From Enoplolaimus lenunculus (taxonomy: Eukaryota; Nematoda; Enoplea; Enoplida; Thoracostomopsidae), in NCBI GenBank assembly GCA_030248215.1, contig JASANG010000273.1, positions 444,001-508,000 on the forward strand: a stretch of 64,000 nucleotides of DNA. The letters run 5' to 3'. A program made the position numbers and the translations under genes. Shown one piece after another: positions 1-12,407 of the stretch. The notes under the pieces are model-generated. The model saw only the letters and a program-made list of their open reading frames with translations. It ran no database searches and was not told the DNA's origin. Position 1 is the first letter of the stretch, and each line of letters begins with the position of its first letter.

Positions 1-447
1 TTCTAGAGATCATTCAGGCATGTTCACAACTTTGCAGCAAGAACGTAGCTGATTCAATATGCTGGGGGGGGGGGCTATAATTGTTTCAGGATGGGCATGG
101 AAGGTTTCACACGATTTACAAGCGAGATTGAAGCGCTTCCAAGTTCGGGGGGTCAAAATTTTTCAGCGTGATCTGAGCCTCCCCTGGCCCCCTCGTGCTT
201 CGGGCCCGCTTTGAAGAGATGTTCAAACATGTCATATGATATTGAGAGGCAATATTTTAAATATTATTTGATATTGCAGTGTAAACAGTGAACGTCCCAT
301 CAGGATAGCAGACAACTCAATTTATTCTTATTACAGCGGATTTACGTTCAGATAATCTGTACCCGCTATTGCTCCCGCTGTTGTAACAGGAATAAAACAT
401 GTTGCAGGTCGCCCTAGTAATAACGTGAACCCCGCATTTCCGCTTAC
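1..447. other. Left-edge stretch with no supported gene
   Basis: No coding segment is supported here. A run of nine or more G lies near position 64-74. If the minus-strand gene to the right is read correctly, this stretch would hold the intron after its last visible exon. Confidence 0.4.
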
Positions 448-2057
448 TTTGCTTCTGTTTGACATTTGTCGTTAACTGTGACACATCATCTGTGCCCAGA
501 CATTTTCTGAGTTCGCTGTACGTCAGCTTATTCTCTCCTCGTTGACCGGAAGTAAGGCTACGTGTATCCGCCGGAAGTTGGGGATCTTGGAATGAAACGT
601 GATTTCGAGGTGGTAGCTTTCCACCACCACCAGGTCGGTTTTGCTCAGACGGGAGTGAAACGTTCAGTGACCCGTTGTTTGGTTTTGAAACCGCTTTGGA
701 AACTGAAATAGTTTGCAGCATTTAAATTCGGTCCTTTTGCGGCTTAACGTGCCAAGGTACAGGTGTTTCTTAAGGCCTATATTAATTATAAGGGCCTACC
801 CACTGGGAGACTTTGGGAGTTGCGGACTTAGTTAATGGAATCCTTACGCTTAGGATTTGGTTTAGGATGAGGCTATGTTTAGGTTCAGACTAGGCATACG
901 TTTGGGCTTTCGTTTAGGCTTTAGGCTTAGGTTTAGGTTATCTTTAGGTTTAGGATTTGGCTTAGGTGTAGGCAGGCCCCTAGACCGGTGTAAATTTAGC
1001 GCACTGTGTTGGTGGGTCCCATGTCCTCAACTCCTGCACACCCTCTAGACTGCAGAAAAGGGGGAGAAAACTGAGCTTGTTTACAGAACTACCCAAATGA
1101 ACTTAATCATGGTTCGTGTTTTAAGGGGATGGATACAACGGGATAAATCACTTCGAAATTTCTGGAGAAGCGAGAAAAAATATGTTTAACACAAATTATA
1201 ATAACCTTCTAGATATTTCAGATTTCAAAAAATTTTCAAACAAAGTTATCCTCTGCCTAAGTAAAATTCTGGCTACGCTCCTGCTAGGATCGCAATACTG
1301 GATCAAATTTGACCTGTCGGACAGTCAGATTCAACCTGGGCTCTACTGTTAAGTCTCGCAAAGTCTCAGTTGAACTCACAAATTCTTGCAGCATACAGTG
1401 GTGGATCCAGAAATTTCTAACGGTCGCGCGCACAATATATATTTTGTGAAAAAATCTTACGAGCAAAGCGAGCGAGCAGCCAAACGCAACTTTTGGGGAA
1501 CAAAAGTTAACATTTGTAAGGTTCAACCTTACGATTTTGGACAATTCGAAATACCTTTTAAATTTTCGTTTCCACGTTGATCGCGGTAATTCTGTCTACT
1601 GCACCGCGTCAAAACGGTGTTGGTTGTGGTAGAAATTTCTCGAGGGAACTTTCTAATATACGGTGGAGTGATATCCATTTCTGACGATGGGATGCGGTCA
1701 ACAATTATGCCGTGTCTGACTCGGGAAGGCGTTGAATGATGAGACGCCTGCTGGAGTTGTGGTTCGCTTAACAGGTCGTCTAAACTGTGCGTTGTTCGTT
1801 TCATTGGTCGCGTGTTTGCGGTTTTGTTGTTGTTGTTGTTGTTGTTGCCGTTGTTGTTGTTGTTGCCGTTGTTGTTGTTGTTGTTGTTGGTGGTGGTGTT
1901 GTTGGTGTTGTTGTTGTTGTTGTTGCCGTTGTTGTTGTTGTTGTTGTTGGTGGTGTTGTTGGTGTTGTTGTTGTTGTTGTTGTTGTTGTTGCCGTTGTTG
2001 TTGTTGTTGGTGGTGGTGTTGTTGGTGTTGTTGTTGTTGTTGTTGTTGTTGTTGCCG

Positions 2058-2093
<36 letters not shown>

Positions 2094-4429
2094 TTGTTGT
2101 TGTTGTTGTTGTTGTGGTTGTAGTGGCTGCCGCTGTTGCTAGTATTGGTGTTAATATTGCTGTTGCTGTTGATATTGTTGTTTTTGTTGTTATTATGTAT
2201 ACTGTTATTTGCATTGTTGGCAACATTGTTGCTTTTGCTGTTGGCGTTGGTATTGTAGTAGCTGTAGCCGCAGCTGAAGTTGATATTGTTTTTGTTGCTG
2301 TTGTTGTTGACGATGCTGGTGCTGTCGTTGTTGTTGTTGTTTTTGTTGTTGTTGATGCTGCTGCTGTTGTTGATGTTGTTTTCACTAATCTTACTATAGT
2401 TATTTAGCCCCTCCGGAAGAGTGTACGAATGAGAGTGAGAGGGAAAATGACTAGACGCGAATGCGTTTGACGGCAATGATCCTGTTGTCCCTGAGGATTG
2501 CGACGTTTTTGGAAGGGTCACAGATTGCCGACACTGAGGTAACGACATCTTAGGGTCGTATTCTAGTTCACAGTGAGTTTGGCGGCTTAGTGTTGAAATC
2601 CGATCTTCGTAACTTTTAAGGCCGGGTGAAATTGGTTGAGCAGGTGGGTCGCATAAATGGCTAGGGTTTGATTTTGATTTAGGAATACCAGCAGTTGGAT
2701 TTCGCGAATAAGCCACGGCACTTTCGTAATGATTATACGCGGCAGGATAATTGTAACTTACATCTGCATACTGACCAAAATGGGTTGGAGTATTAAAAAT
2801 TTTGTGTGATCGCGGTGCTTGTGTTGAATAAATATTTTCAGCATTGTCTAAGTTTGTTCTGCGTAGAAATTGACGTTTTTTCGGTTTAGGTTCATTAGAT
2901 TTTGCTGGCTCGTCTAGACTTCGTTGATTTGCCATATGCCATGCTGTAGGTGTCTTGCTCCGCGCCTGACGAATGCTTTCTGGCGGCGGTTCAGACCACG
3001 TTTTCGATTTTTTCATACAACTCAACTCTTCGTAGTCGCGTTCGAATCGATCGAAAATATCTTGAAAGTACGCTTGTTCGGATTTTTGTCTTGAATAAAT
3101 AAAGTTGTTGCTTGAGCCAGTCGAGTAGTTAAGTTTTGGCGCCAAATCTGCTGTTGAGGTAAATACTCGCGTGCTAGCTATGTTGCCGGGCATAACGGGT
3201 CCCAACGGTTTGTGAAATTGTCGAAGGGGTGGTTTAGGTGGTGCTCGGCTAGGATATTGGACTATCGGTTCGGACAGAGGCACTTGAGCGATACGGTCAG
3301 CGAAAGTTTCGCCCGGACTTGGACTAGTTTGAGGAACAGGAATTCTAGACGCTTCAAATCGGGACCGGAAACCGGCGTCTCGATGGCTTGGGTGTACTAC
3401 ATTTTGGATTGGTCCCTGTTGAGGATCGCCAACAGCATTTGCGCTCACCTGAGCTGATAAATTTTCTACATTTGTAGTTACAGGGAATTTTGAATTTCCA
3501 ACGTAAGCAGGTATAGGACTAGAATGGACAGGCGTAGCTGAATCTGAAAGGCAATTAATAGATACTTTTCCATGGCTTGAACTAGGCAGCCCGTGAGAAA
3601 ATTGGCTCGAAAATATATTGTAGGGTCTTAACGGTGGTGAATGTAGCTGCTCGCTGGCGCAACATCCTGATGAATAGCTTGAGTACGCGCTAGTACTGCT
3701 ATTATTACTTGCAACTGAACCCGAACCGGTTGTATAACAATTATCGAATGAATCGTTAGGTTTGGATTGCGGATAATATACGGTCGACGACAATTTTGGC
3801 GGCAAAACTGTTGTTTTTGTCGGCAAAACAGTGGTTTTTGGCGGCAAAACAGTGGTTTTTGGCGACAAAACAGTAGTGTTTGGCGGCAAAACAGTAGTGT
3901 TTGGCGGCAAAACATTAGTTTTTGGCGGTAAAACAGTGGTTTTTGGCGGTAAACCATTAGTATTTGACAGTAACATCGGAGTTTTCGGGTGTAAATCGCT
4001 ACTTACTGTCTGCTTTTGTTGGAAATTCTCCGGGGAGCAATTAGATTGCTGTTGATAGGTCGTGTTCGCAGGCTTAAATCGAGGTTGCGCATCGTGTTCC
4101 GACGGAAAAACACCAGTTCTATGCGTTGCTTCTTGTTGTGTCCAATGAATTCGTTTTTGACTACCGTACGGATGGGCTGTAGAACGACTAAATTGTTGAA
4201 TTTTTCGGACAAAATCATTAGAATTTGCATCAGCTGACTGCGGTTCGCGCGTGATAAGGGCACCGTTCGGCTCGTCATCACGCTTGATGGTTGCAGTTTG
4301 TGACAATCGGGGCAAACTGCAATCATTACTTGTGTGTAAGGGACGCTGGCTTGTCGTGGGCGATTCGAACAAACTAAGCTCGCCGATTATACGACGAGTT
4401 TCGTTCGTTATTTCGTCTAATTGTTCCAT
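448..4429 (-). CDS. Unrecognised Asn-rich, largely disordered protein (partial, two exons)
   Basis: I do not recognise this protein. The large exon runs from 4429 to about 1555 and starts at an ATG (residues MEQLDEITNETRR). It is rich in Ser, Pro, Thr and Asn. It has about seven tandem heptads of the type LPPKTTV (residues about 160-212), a proline patch (PPKPPLRQF), a more charged stretch (YFQDIFDRFERDYEEL), and then an Asn tract of well over 100 residues broken by Gly and Thr. A donor (AAAAG then GTATTT) in phase 1 at 1555 matches in phase an acceptor (TATTTCAG) at 702, giving a second 85-residue exon at 448-702. That exon ends at a good donor, GTAAGC, also in phase 1, so the gene should continue left of the window. 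An AG lies directly before the ATG context (TTTGTAG), so an upstream exon is possible. The ORF itself is clear; the splice to 448-702 is inference from phase and splice signals. The composition suggests a scaffold or regulatory protein, but no function can be assigned. Confidence 0.55.
841..975 (+). repeat. Degenerate TTAGGN-like array
   Basis: About 135 bases dominated by variants of TTTAGG, CTTAGG and TTAGGC, heavily mutated. It lies in the putative intron of the Asn-rich gene. The same motif recurs in fold-back elements near 14.2 kb and 22.6 kb, so it is probably a decayed dispersed repeat and not a telomere. Confidence 0.5.
1820..2125 (+). repeat. GTT/AAC trinucleotide array with higher-order units
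   Basis: About 300 bases of GTT triplets, interrupted regularly by GCC and GGT. The pattern of a GTT run, GCC, GTT run, GGTGGT, GTTGTTGGT repeats about four times, so it is a compound minisatellite built from a microsatellite. On the minus strand it encodes the Asn tract of the large exon, with GCC giving Gly and GGT giving Thr. The triplet frame stays open throughout. Confidence 0.85.
3788..3960 (-). repeat. 21-bp in-frame tandem repeat
   Basis: About eight units of a 21-bp sequence around GGCGGCAAAACAGTGG on the plus strand. On the minus strand each encodes a heptapeptide close to LPPKTTV. Units differ by one or two bases, and the unit length keeps the reading frame. Confidence 0.8.
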
Positions 4430-4728
4430 AACTACAAATTAATTTAATAACTCAAACACGATTTTGGGTGCCTGAAAACCTATGAAAGTTTATCCAAGAT
4501 CAATAAGAGCACTTTATTTCAGTGACGTATCTTGGAACTTGGCTTGTTAGGGACCGGTGTCGTGAAAACATTTGCACTCCTTGAAAATATGCCCCTCCCG
4601 GGCAAATTTTAATGACGAAATTGTTGCCAAAAACGACCCCACCTTATAAAAATTTGCCCCCTTTGGGTTTTAAGCACAAAAATACATTTCTGGGCCTTTA
4701 TTACAAAAATTCAAATTTAAGTATTCTG
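4430..4728. other. Stretch upstream of the Asn-rich ORF; no gene seen
   Basis: AT-rich DNA between the ATG of the minus-strand ORF and the MITE at 4729. It could hold the 5' UTR or an intron of that gene. No clear core promoter was recognised. Confidence 0.3.
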
Positions 4729-5200
4729 TACACACAAAATAAATTGTCTTAACATTTCAAGAGTCCTACTTTCTTAAATTTTCAAGATATAAATGTCTTG
4801 TATTTCAGACATTAATAGCTTTAAACAGTTCCGTATATATTTTTAATATGGTATATAAATAATCGAATTTCAAAGATATTTCGGATTGAGCTCAGGCTCC
4901 CCCAACTTAAGTCGCGTCTTAGGTTGTAAAATTAGGGCATTGGCCTGAGCTTTAACTCCCAATTTTGGAGTCAGTTTACACGGCAAACGTCTGTGTTTTA
5001 TTTCAGACATATTTGTCTTATCAAAGTCTTAAATTTACGACATTTAAGTGTGGAAAATTTTAGACCAATATTTCTGAAGAATTTAAGAAATAAAAATCTT
5101 GAAATCAAGACATATATGTCTGAAGTCTGTATCAAGACATAAAATTGTCTTAAATGTCAGACCATATTTCTTGAATATAAGACAATTTATTTTGTGTGTA
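4729..5200. mobile_element. MITE with TA target site, family A copy 1
   Basis: A 472-bp element with inverted ends. The left end is CACACAAAATAAATTGTC; the right end is its inverted complement GACAATTTATTTTGTGTG. The ends are near perfect over about 20 bases and bounded by TA on both sides, as for Tc1/mariner-type MITEs. The interior repeats AGACATTTAAG/TTGTCTTA-like words and has no coding capacity. A related longer copy lies at 24.1-24.7 kb. Confidence 0.8.
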
Positions 5201-5364
5201 GAGGTCATGAGCGCCATCATTAGAGATAACAGTAATAACCCAATTTTGCTTACAATAAGCTTTTTCTCAATCGGGTATTTCAATTTTAAGAATCTGTCAT
5301 GCGGTAATTATTACGTTAGATTAAAAAATGTCATTGCCGTATTATAGGTGCAAAGGTATATAAG

Positions 5365-5560
5365 TGAATTACTGACTCTGAACTGAGACTTTCAGGGCTC
5401 AGAATTCTTAGTTGATTCAACATATTTAAGTTTAATTCATAAGCTCAGCCGTAATCAACTCTGACCTCAGTGTGATAATCAACTCATCTCCGAGTAAGTT
5501 AATGTTTATTGGTATTAACTCAGAAATCACTAACTCGCCTGTTGTCTAAACCTGAATGTG
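5365..5560. repeat. Partial copy of the GAGTTGATT MITE family
   Basis: Repeats of AACTCA, GAGTTGATT and AACTCAGAAAT match the interior of the complete copies at 5961, 18007 and 21187. Clear terminal inverted repeats are missing, so this is a fragment. Confidence 0.5.
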
Positions 5561-5960
5561 AGTGCAAGCTTAGGTGTAGGAAAATAATAAACGTTTATGT
5601 CAAGGACGAGACTTCTGCTCTGCCTTCTTTCAAATTTTGCTCAGCTAATAAGCTGAAGCTTGCGTTAACAGCTTCAGCAATTCTTTGTCAAAATTAAAAT
5701 TTCGAGCCCCATTTGCTACTTAATTATTTGCTTGCGTTTTGCGACTGAAAAAAGATCTAAACGAATTTTCCGAGAAAAAGTGAAGCCATCCACTTAGCTT
5801 ATACGGCCTCAATTTTCCGCTCGTAACCATCTTAAGTGCTTAAAATCTGTCGCAAACTTTGCTTACAAAAGAATTGTACAAAATTCGGCGAATGTGGTGG
5901 AATAATTTTGAACTGGGGGTGGCTTTCGCAGGGCGAGACACGCGCACCTCGCCTTCCGTA

Positions 5961-6215
5961 GACTGTAAATTCCGATGAGTTGATTAATCGACTCAGAGAG
6001 CGAATTAGTGATTTCTGGTTATTTCTGAATCAATACGTAACACAAAACAACAACTCACTCTGGGTTGATTTAATTCCGGGTGAGTTGATTAATTAATTCA
6101 GAATGAGTTCAGTCAATTCAGAATTGTGAATTCTGAAAGACATAAATCAGAGCTCAGACTTCTGAGTGGATTCAACTCATTCTGAGTTAAAATCAACTCA
6201 CGGGAATTTACAGTG
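5961..6215. mobile_element. GAGTTGATT-family MITE, copy 1
   Basis: About 255 bp bounded by ACTGTAAATTCCGATGAG on the left and the inverted form CTCACGGGAATTTACAGTG on the right. The interior is built of GAGTTGATT and AATTCAGAA words in both orientations and could fold into a long hairpin. It is non-coding. Confidence 0.75.
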
Positions 6216-8224
6216 AATCGTTGCGATTGTATCAGTATACAAGTTTCGTTTCGAAGTTTTGTGCAATTTTATGTAACTTGAGAAATATATAGCAAAAAAA
6301 TAGCAAACACTTAGCTTTTCTGTTTAAAATGTTTTTCAACAGATTATGAGTAATCGATTCAAATAAAAAGATTTATAAATTTGTCCACGGTTGGACGCAA
6401 GGGGTACTCACAGGGTTCGGACTGTCCTTCCGGGCAGTCGATGTGTTGTCGCCACGGTCGACAACAAGAGAAGGGATAAGATAGAAGGTATAACCCACCA
6501 AAATTTCTGAGAGACGACAAGAAAGCTCTCGTACAAAGAACCTGTTGAAAGCAGAGTTAATATACGGTTCTGAAACGAAATCATGGCTACACCGCTTGTT
6601 AAAACCCATATTCGACTGTTCCAATTCCAAAAACCAAAACGGTATTATATATACATGTATATGCATCTATTATATATATTTATATATACCAAACTCATCA
6701 ATTTATTAAAATTTAAATAAATGTATTAAATATACTTCCGATTAACGCGTAAATGTTTGAAATAACTTAAACTTAAACTTTTTAAAAATCTTACACCGAA
6801 TCTATGCTAATATAGGACTTTAATTGATACAAAACACACACGATGAACATTATTTAGCCTAAAAGTTAAATTATAGTTTTCTATAAACTTATAAAGATAT
6901 ACGCCACGCATGGTTAGTTCACTTTTTTATGGATACAAAGCACAGAGCGCTCACAAAAATTGGGCTAAACACATACGTACCTAAAGTGTGGGTATGGCTA
7001 TTTTAGGTTATGCTTCGAAGCACATTGTTTCCAAAAAATAAGTATATTACTGTAAAACAAGACCGTAGCTAGCCCAGCATGCTAAAGGCAAAGGGTATAA
7101 CAAAAATTTAAGAGGGGGCTTTGTGAGGATTTGACAAAATGGAACAGGTCGAGCTACAACTGTTTCAGGTCAAAATTTTCGAAACCGGCATGAGTCATTC
7201 CCTTTGCAAACGTACACGGTGTAGGAGGGGTACCACATACACGAGAGTGGTATAGGTTACGTACTAAGCTCAAACAAGAGACCAACATGCCTCATGGGAC
7301 AATGACCCTTTTCTTTTCCGGGGCATATCGGGTTAAAGGAATCGTAGGCAACAGTACAATAACTGATGGTCTTTGATTTGAAAACAATCTTTAAATATTT
7401 CTCGATTCTATTATGAGTTTGTCGACATAGTCCTTGAGTTTAAAGGTCTAACGGTGGCATTATACTACTTTTGATGACGTCTGCCGCCTTAGCGGCGTAT
7501 TTTACCACATCAACCCTGATCTGAAGCTGCTGTCATGACTAATGTCAAGTAGTGTTGTGCAATTACCACTTTTTCTTCTGCCAGCCGGCCATTAACGGAT
7601 TGGTACGTTTCTAGAAGATATACCAATCATTTTATGCCCGCTATATAATTCATTGCGAAGAGACCTCGTTGTGAAATATACGTTATCTAAGACCAAGTTC
7701 AGTAGCATCCCATTAGCTTTAATCGAAGATAGCTTACTTTACTGTTTCTAAATATTTTTATCTGCGACAATATCTATGCAAATATTGTCTATCACTCAAT
7801 GATAAAAATATTGGCCCATGCTACGCTGAAGGCTGTCCCGCTGTCATGGCACTACAACAAGCAAAAGCGCAGCGTAGACAAATCAGCAGCGGTCAAAACA
7901 CGCCTGTTTACGTATAATTTGTTAATATGCAATAAACAGGGGCGTAGCCTGGGAGTTTCGGGTGTCACTTACCCCTGTTTGAAATTATATTTTTTACTGG
8001 AACAGCTAAATTTTCTATGAAAGTAACTGCTATTGGCGCTTTAATGATAATCGCTTACTGCAGGCGGCTTGGGGGCGGCAGCCATCCATCCTGCTTAGGG
8101 TCCCCTGACAGTGCAGGGGTTTATGGGGGTTTTAGCTTAGTAAATTTATTTATATGCAATAAACAACGATGTAGCCAGGTGGGTTTATGTGTCAAGTCGA
8201 CCAGTTTGTGCGTAGAAATTTAGT
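6216..8224. other. Gene-free stretch
   Basis: No exon was supported on either strand; the open frames are short and of background composition. Two partial direct repeats around TATGCAATAAACA followed by GTAGCCWGG occur near 7926 and 8151. The GTAGC word recurs elsewhere in the window and probably marks ends of decayed repeats. Confidence 0.5.
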
Positions 8225-8646
8225 TAAATATACTGCGCCCCGCCTCCCCACACCTACACACCTTGGCCGTGGCCCCCCTCTTCCCCCCCCCTTATATATT
8301 CGGCTTTTTCGGGGCGACCCCCCCCCCCACCCCTACACAAAGGGCACACACCACCCATATCAAACAAAAAAAAAAAAACCAAACCAACTCCCCCCCCCTT
8401 TTATGAACATCCCCAATAAAAAAAATTACAACACCTTCATTAAAAACAAAAAAAAAAAAAAAAAAAAAAAAAGACCCACCGAAAAAATAAACTAAAATAA
8501 ATTAACAAAAAAGAAAAAGAGAGCAAAAAATCTGAACCCCCCCCCCCCCCCCGCCAACAACACAAAAAAAAAAAAAGAAACAAAAAAAAATAAAACAATA
8601 AAAACAAACAAAAAGAAAAAAAAAAAAAAAAGAACAAGAAAAAAAA

Positions 8647-8678
<32 letters not shown>

Positions 8679-8685
8679 AAAATAT
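8225..8685. repeat. A/C homopolymer tract, probably low-quality consensus
   Basis: About 450 bases made almost only of A and C in long runs of A and C, with a few T and G. The transition from normal sequence is abrupt on both sides. It has no coding sense on either strand. Two smaller A/C tracts at 60.7-61.0 kb replace readable sequence in a repeat copy, which makes an assembly or consensus artefact more likely than true DNA. Confidence 0.6.
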
Positions 8686-11554
8686 CGGAGCATAATTTAG
8701 GCGTACCTTGATTTACCAATGACTAACATAGGCGAATCACGACATGCCTGCAAATTCTACGCAGCTCTCTAAACTACCCTTTAAAAGGATGATTTATAAA
8801 TGTAGGGGAGAGGTTTGCATCCGTTTGACTAATCAAAAATCAAACGCATATGGCATCGAAAATTTTAAATTTCTATAATGAAAACAATCGCAAATTAGCA
8901 ATGTCAAAAATAACAACTAATTCGGTCCGCCCATGTCAAGTACAGAAGCCGTCCCCCTTACAGACAGAAAGGCTGGTAGACGGCTTAGGTTTAGACTTTT
9001 CCTATCTAAACATGCCCTAATGTTTACACGGGCTCAATCTAAATTGGGCGTTGAAACTATCTCAGTTTAACAGTTTAATTTCTCAAATTTAAGAGTTGAA
9101 TGCTTAACAGAAAATTTCCTAGTCAACATTTTGTTTAAATATTAAAATTAACAACATGACCGTAGCCACCATTTTGGAAACGGAAGTAACATGTTATAAA
9201 AATTCCAAAGGTGGATACTTGTGTTACAATCTAAAGTAAATTTCTCACAAACCCCGTGACAAAACATATACAGGGGGTTACCACTAAACACCCATAACTG
9301 CGTTCATGTGAAAGAGTTCATTTTATTTAAAAAATTGAACTTTCCAAATATAAGAATTGGATATTTTTCCGATATTAATTTAGGAAAACAATTCTAAAAG
9401 TTCGTGGAATTTGTTTAAAAAATACTTCTCAATGTCAAGGCATAATTAATAAATTGAGATCGTTTGAAAAACTGGTTCAAAGTTAAAAATTCGTGCAGTT
9501 CAAAATTCGTTGGCAACCTTTTTCAAACAGTTCATTGTTTCGAGTTTATACTTTTAGAAAATGTCTTAAATTTAAGAGTTGACTATACTTCAGATAATTC
9601 GAGAAAAACTTTCCACCAAAAATTTTATTAAGAGTTCATTATTTTGAAAGTTCCGTGAGAACAAAACATACTTGAGACTGCAGATAAAATGTAATTTTCG
9701 CACATTTTTTGTCTTTTTTTGCATGAATATTGTTGTTAAAGATGCACAATTTACACGCACGCCGTAATCCGTGAACATACGACAAACGCAAGACGGTAAG
9801 GAAATGTGTCAAAAAATAGAATTTTTTAACTGAAAAACAAAAAACGAAACAAAAAATACTTATTTTTCTACTTAAACAAAGTATGAATATAAGAGAACGA
9901 AAATAGCAACAGATCAGAAACGAAGTGTTCCAAGACAACTTTGAAGAGTTTGAGATTAAATATAAAAAATAATTCAAAAAAAGCTGATTGCTGCATGGTT
10001 TTAGCGTGGAAAATTAAGCCTAACGTAATTTCTGGTTTAATAGACAATGAGGCTTATTAAACATGCAAAAACCAATTTACATACCCTTATTACTTCGCTA
10101 ATGCTCAAAACAGTTACTAAAAGGGTTGCACATTAATTGGCGCCGTAGGACAAGTAAAGCGTAACCCTGACGCTTACGACTTATTCGGTAAGTCGACTTA
10201 AAAATGTAGTATACGTATTTAACAAAGAAATTTCAGCCTGTACAAAATTTAATTTCTGTTCCTGCAAAAATTAAATTTCTGTCGAAATCAAGACAAACGG
10301 CCACGCTGCTTCCAGTTGCTCTCGTTTCCAGATTTTCCTAAACACAATTGCAATGATAATCTACTGTGACAATCCCTAAATTCAATTTCAAGAATTTCTC
10401 GAATACAAATAAACTACACAAAAATTTCTAATACAAAAATCATTGGAAAACAAAAAAATATCTATTTTCAAATTTTGTAACTCTCGATAATAGAAAAGAA
10501 TATTTTACCCACCAACTCTTTAGAAATAAATAAAGTAGTAAAAAAAGTTGTTTGACACCGCGTTTGAAACATAACAAGAAAACATGGTTATGTAACGTAA
10601 AAAACCTTATGTAGTTGCAATAATTATATTGGGCGTGCACATACGGGACACTTAAGGACCATACCCTTTTCAGCATGGGCCCACGCTCGGGTTTTTGAAT
10701 AATAAAGTTTTTAATTACATTTAAACTTTTATGACTGGCAGCTTTCTTGAATTCCTTACTGTCCGTCTAGTTTAAATTTTTTCCGCGGATGCCCTTATGA
10801 AATATGTTGACTTTCGGATCGTGTAGAAATGTAATGTATACATATATAAGTTGCACAATTCGTATACAAAATTGCAAACTTTATCGCAACTTTATGCGTG
10901 CAGTAGTTTTGGCGTTTTATAACGACTATACTTTATAACTGGTAGACGTGTAAATTTCTTCTTATCTTTGTGATTATTCAAAATTTCTTTCGAACAGGCA
11001 AAATTTAATGATTTTACAGTAAAACACGGATCTGATAAAATAGCGAAAACGTTAAGGATTTTAGTTTTAGTTCATCTCATTTGAAACGAAATATAACGTG
11101 AGTCAGCTTTAGTATTAATTTCAGTGTAAAACCTATCAGGGGTTTCGTTTTCTGGTTTGTAACAAACGGTGAATCAGGTGACGTAAAGTTGTTGTAGAAA
11201 ACATTTGACCACCGGCGAAAATTTGGACATTGCTAAGATAAAATTTCGCTCAAAAACGTGCAGATTGAAATTGTTTGGATTTTTTCTTAACACGTTGGCC
11301 TGAATAAAATCTTGAATTTAAAATGCGGTGCAAAGTAAAATCGTCACTCAAAACGCTGCAACAGCCTCAAGATATACTGCTCCATTCAAAATTTTCATTT
11401 TCAAACATTCTTGACCGGGCCTTCTTGATGAGGCGGTTCCTGACGCCACCACATCAATGGCGTCAATTATGATCCGCTGCTGATTTGCAAGCTTAATCCT
11501 TCAACTCAGCTAAAACTAGAGGCCTCAAACTTATATTTTGTCCATTGTATATAT
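8686..11554. other. Gene-free stretch
   Basis: AT-rich DNA with no supported exon. Words such as AATTTAAGAGTTGA and AAAATTGAAC recur in both orientations between 9050 and 9660, which suggests an old fold-back repeat whose ends I could not define. Confidence 0.45.
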
Positions 11555-11945
11555 GTGCAACCGGAATTACAATTTACCGAAATTGAAACCGGAATTTGAA
11601 AAATACATGCCACCGAAAAATTAATTTTAATTTTCTTTTTTGATATTATTGGTGAAATAACCCTAATTGGAGATAGGTATTCACTTTATCTGTTGTATTT
11701 TAGAATTATATAATCCACAGAAGCGAAATCTACCTTCGACGGCTTAGTTTCGGCGATTGTCAAGGTTTGCATACTATACTATGAAATCTGTTTAATATTT
11801 TATCGTTATTTTTCAGTAAAATATCTCAATTTCCACCGACCAAATTTTAATACCGGGATTTCTAATTCCGGTAAAACATTATCGGAACCGGGTCCGGAAT
11901 CGGAAGGTGAAAAAATGCCGGAACCGGAATTCCCGTTACAGCCTG
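11555..11945. mobile_element. hAT-like CCGGAA-end MITE, copy 1
   Basis: About 390 bp. The left end reads TGCAACCGGAATTAC and the right end reads GGAATTCCCGTTACAGCCTG, whose inverse (CAGGCTGTAACGGGAA) matches the left. The interior is AT-rich and non-coding and matches, in inverse orientation, the copy at 29614-29936 (shared words around CTACCTTCGA and CAAGGTTTG). No clean target-site duplication was seen. Confidence 0.6.
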
Positions 11946-12407
11946 ATATATACTATGTATATATTTATATTTATATATTCTATATGTTACAACATACGCA
12001 ATCGAAAAAATGTGCTTAATTATATTACATACCACAAAAGCCTTTATAAGGTACTATTTGGTATTCGAACATAATCTTCTTGGTACTACAACAAGACGTT
12101 GAAAAGTTTTTGCAAACAAAAGACTGACTTTCTCTTTAATATTTGTCACCATTTTTCGAGCACTCAGAGAGACCGTGTGCCCAAGAGTTTTACATCGCAA
12201 AAATATTTTCAACATTGAGGGGGCTCTTTCAGAGCGGGTGATACAGATTTTATACAAGCCCCAACGCTGCGCCCAATTATGCCTCTAATCATCCATTGAA
12301 AGTTAGTTATACCAATATTAATAAAGTCCGTTATATATGAATATATTTATATATAGATATAATATAAATATACATCAATATATACCGACGTATATATACA
12401 AAATTAA

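Noticed and set aside
841-975. TTAGGC-like array as a true telomere or contig end
   Set aside because: The units are highly mutated, short and embedded between other sequences, and the same words occur inside dispersed fold-back elements.
1732-2407. Plus-strand frames reading as poly-Cys, poly-Val or poly-Leu proteins
   Set aside because: They are shadow translations of the GTT trinucleotide array; the minus-strand Asn frame belongs to a much longer ORF with mixed sequence.
8187-8719. Open frames of Lys/Pro or Phe/Leu runs
   Set aside because: They come from the A/C homopolymer tract and have no protein-like composition.
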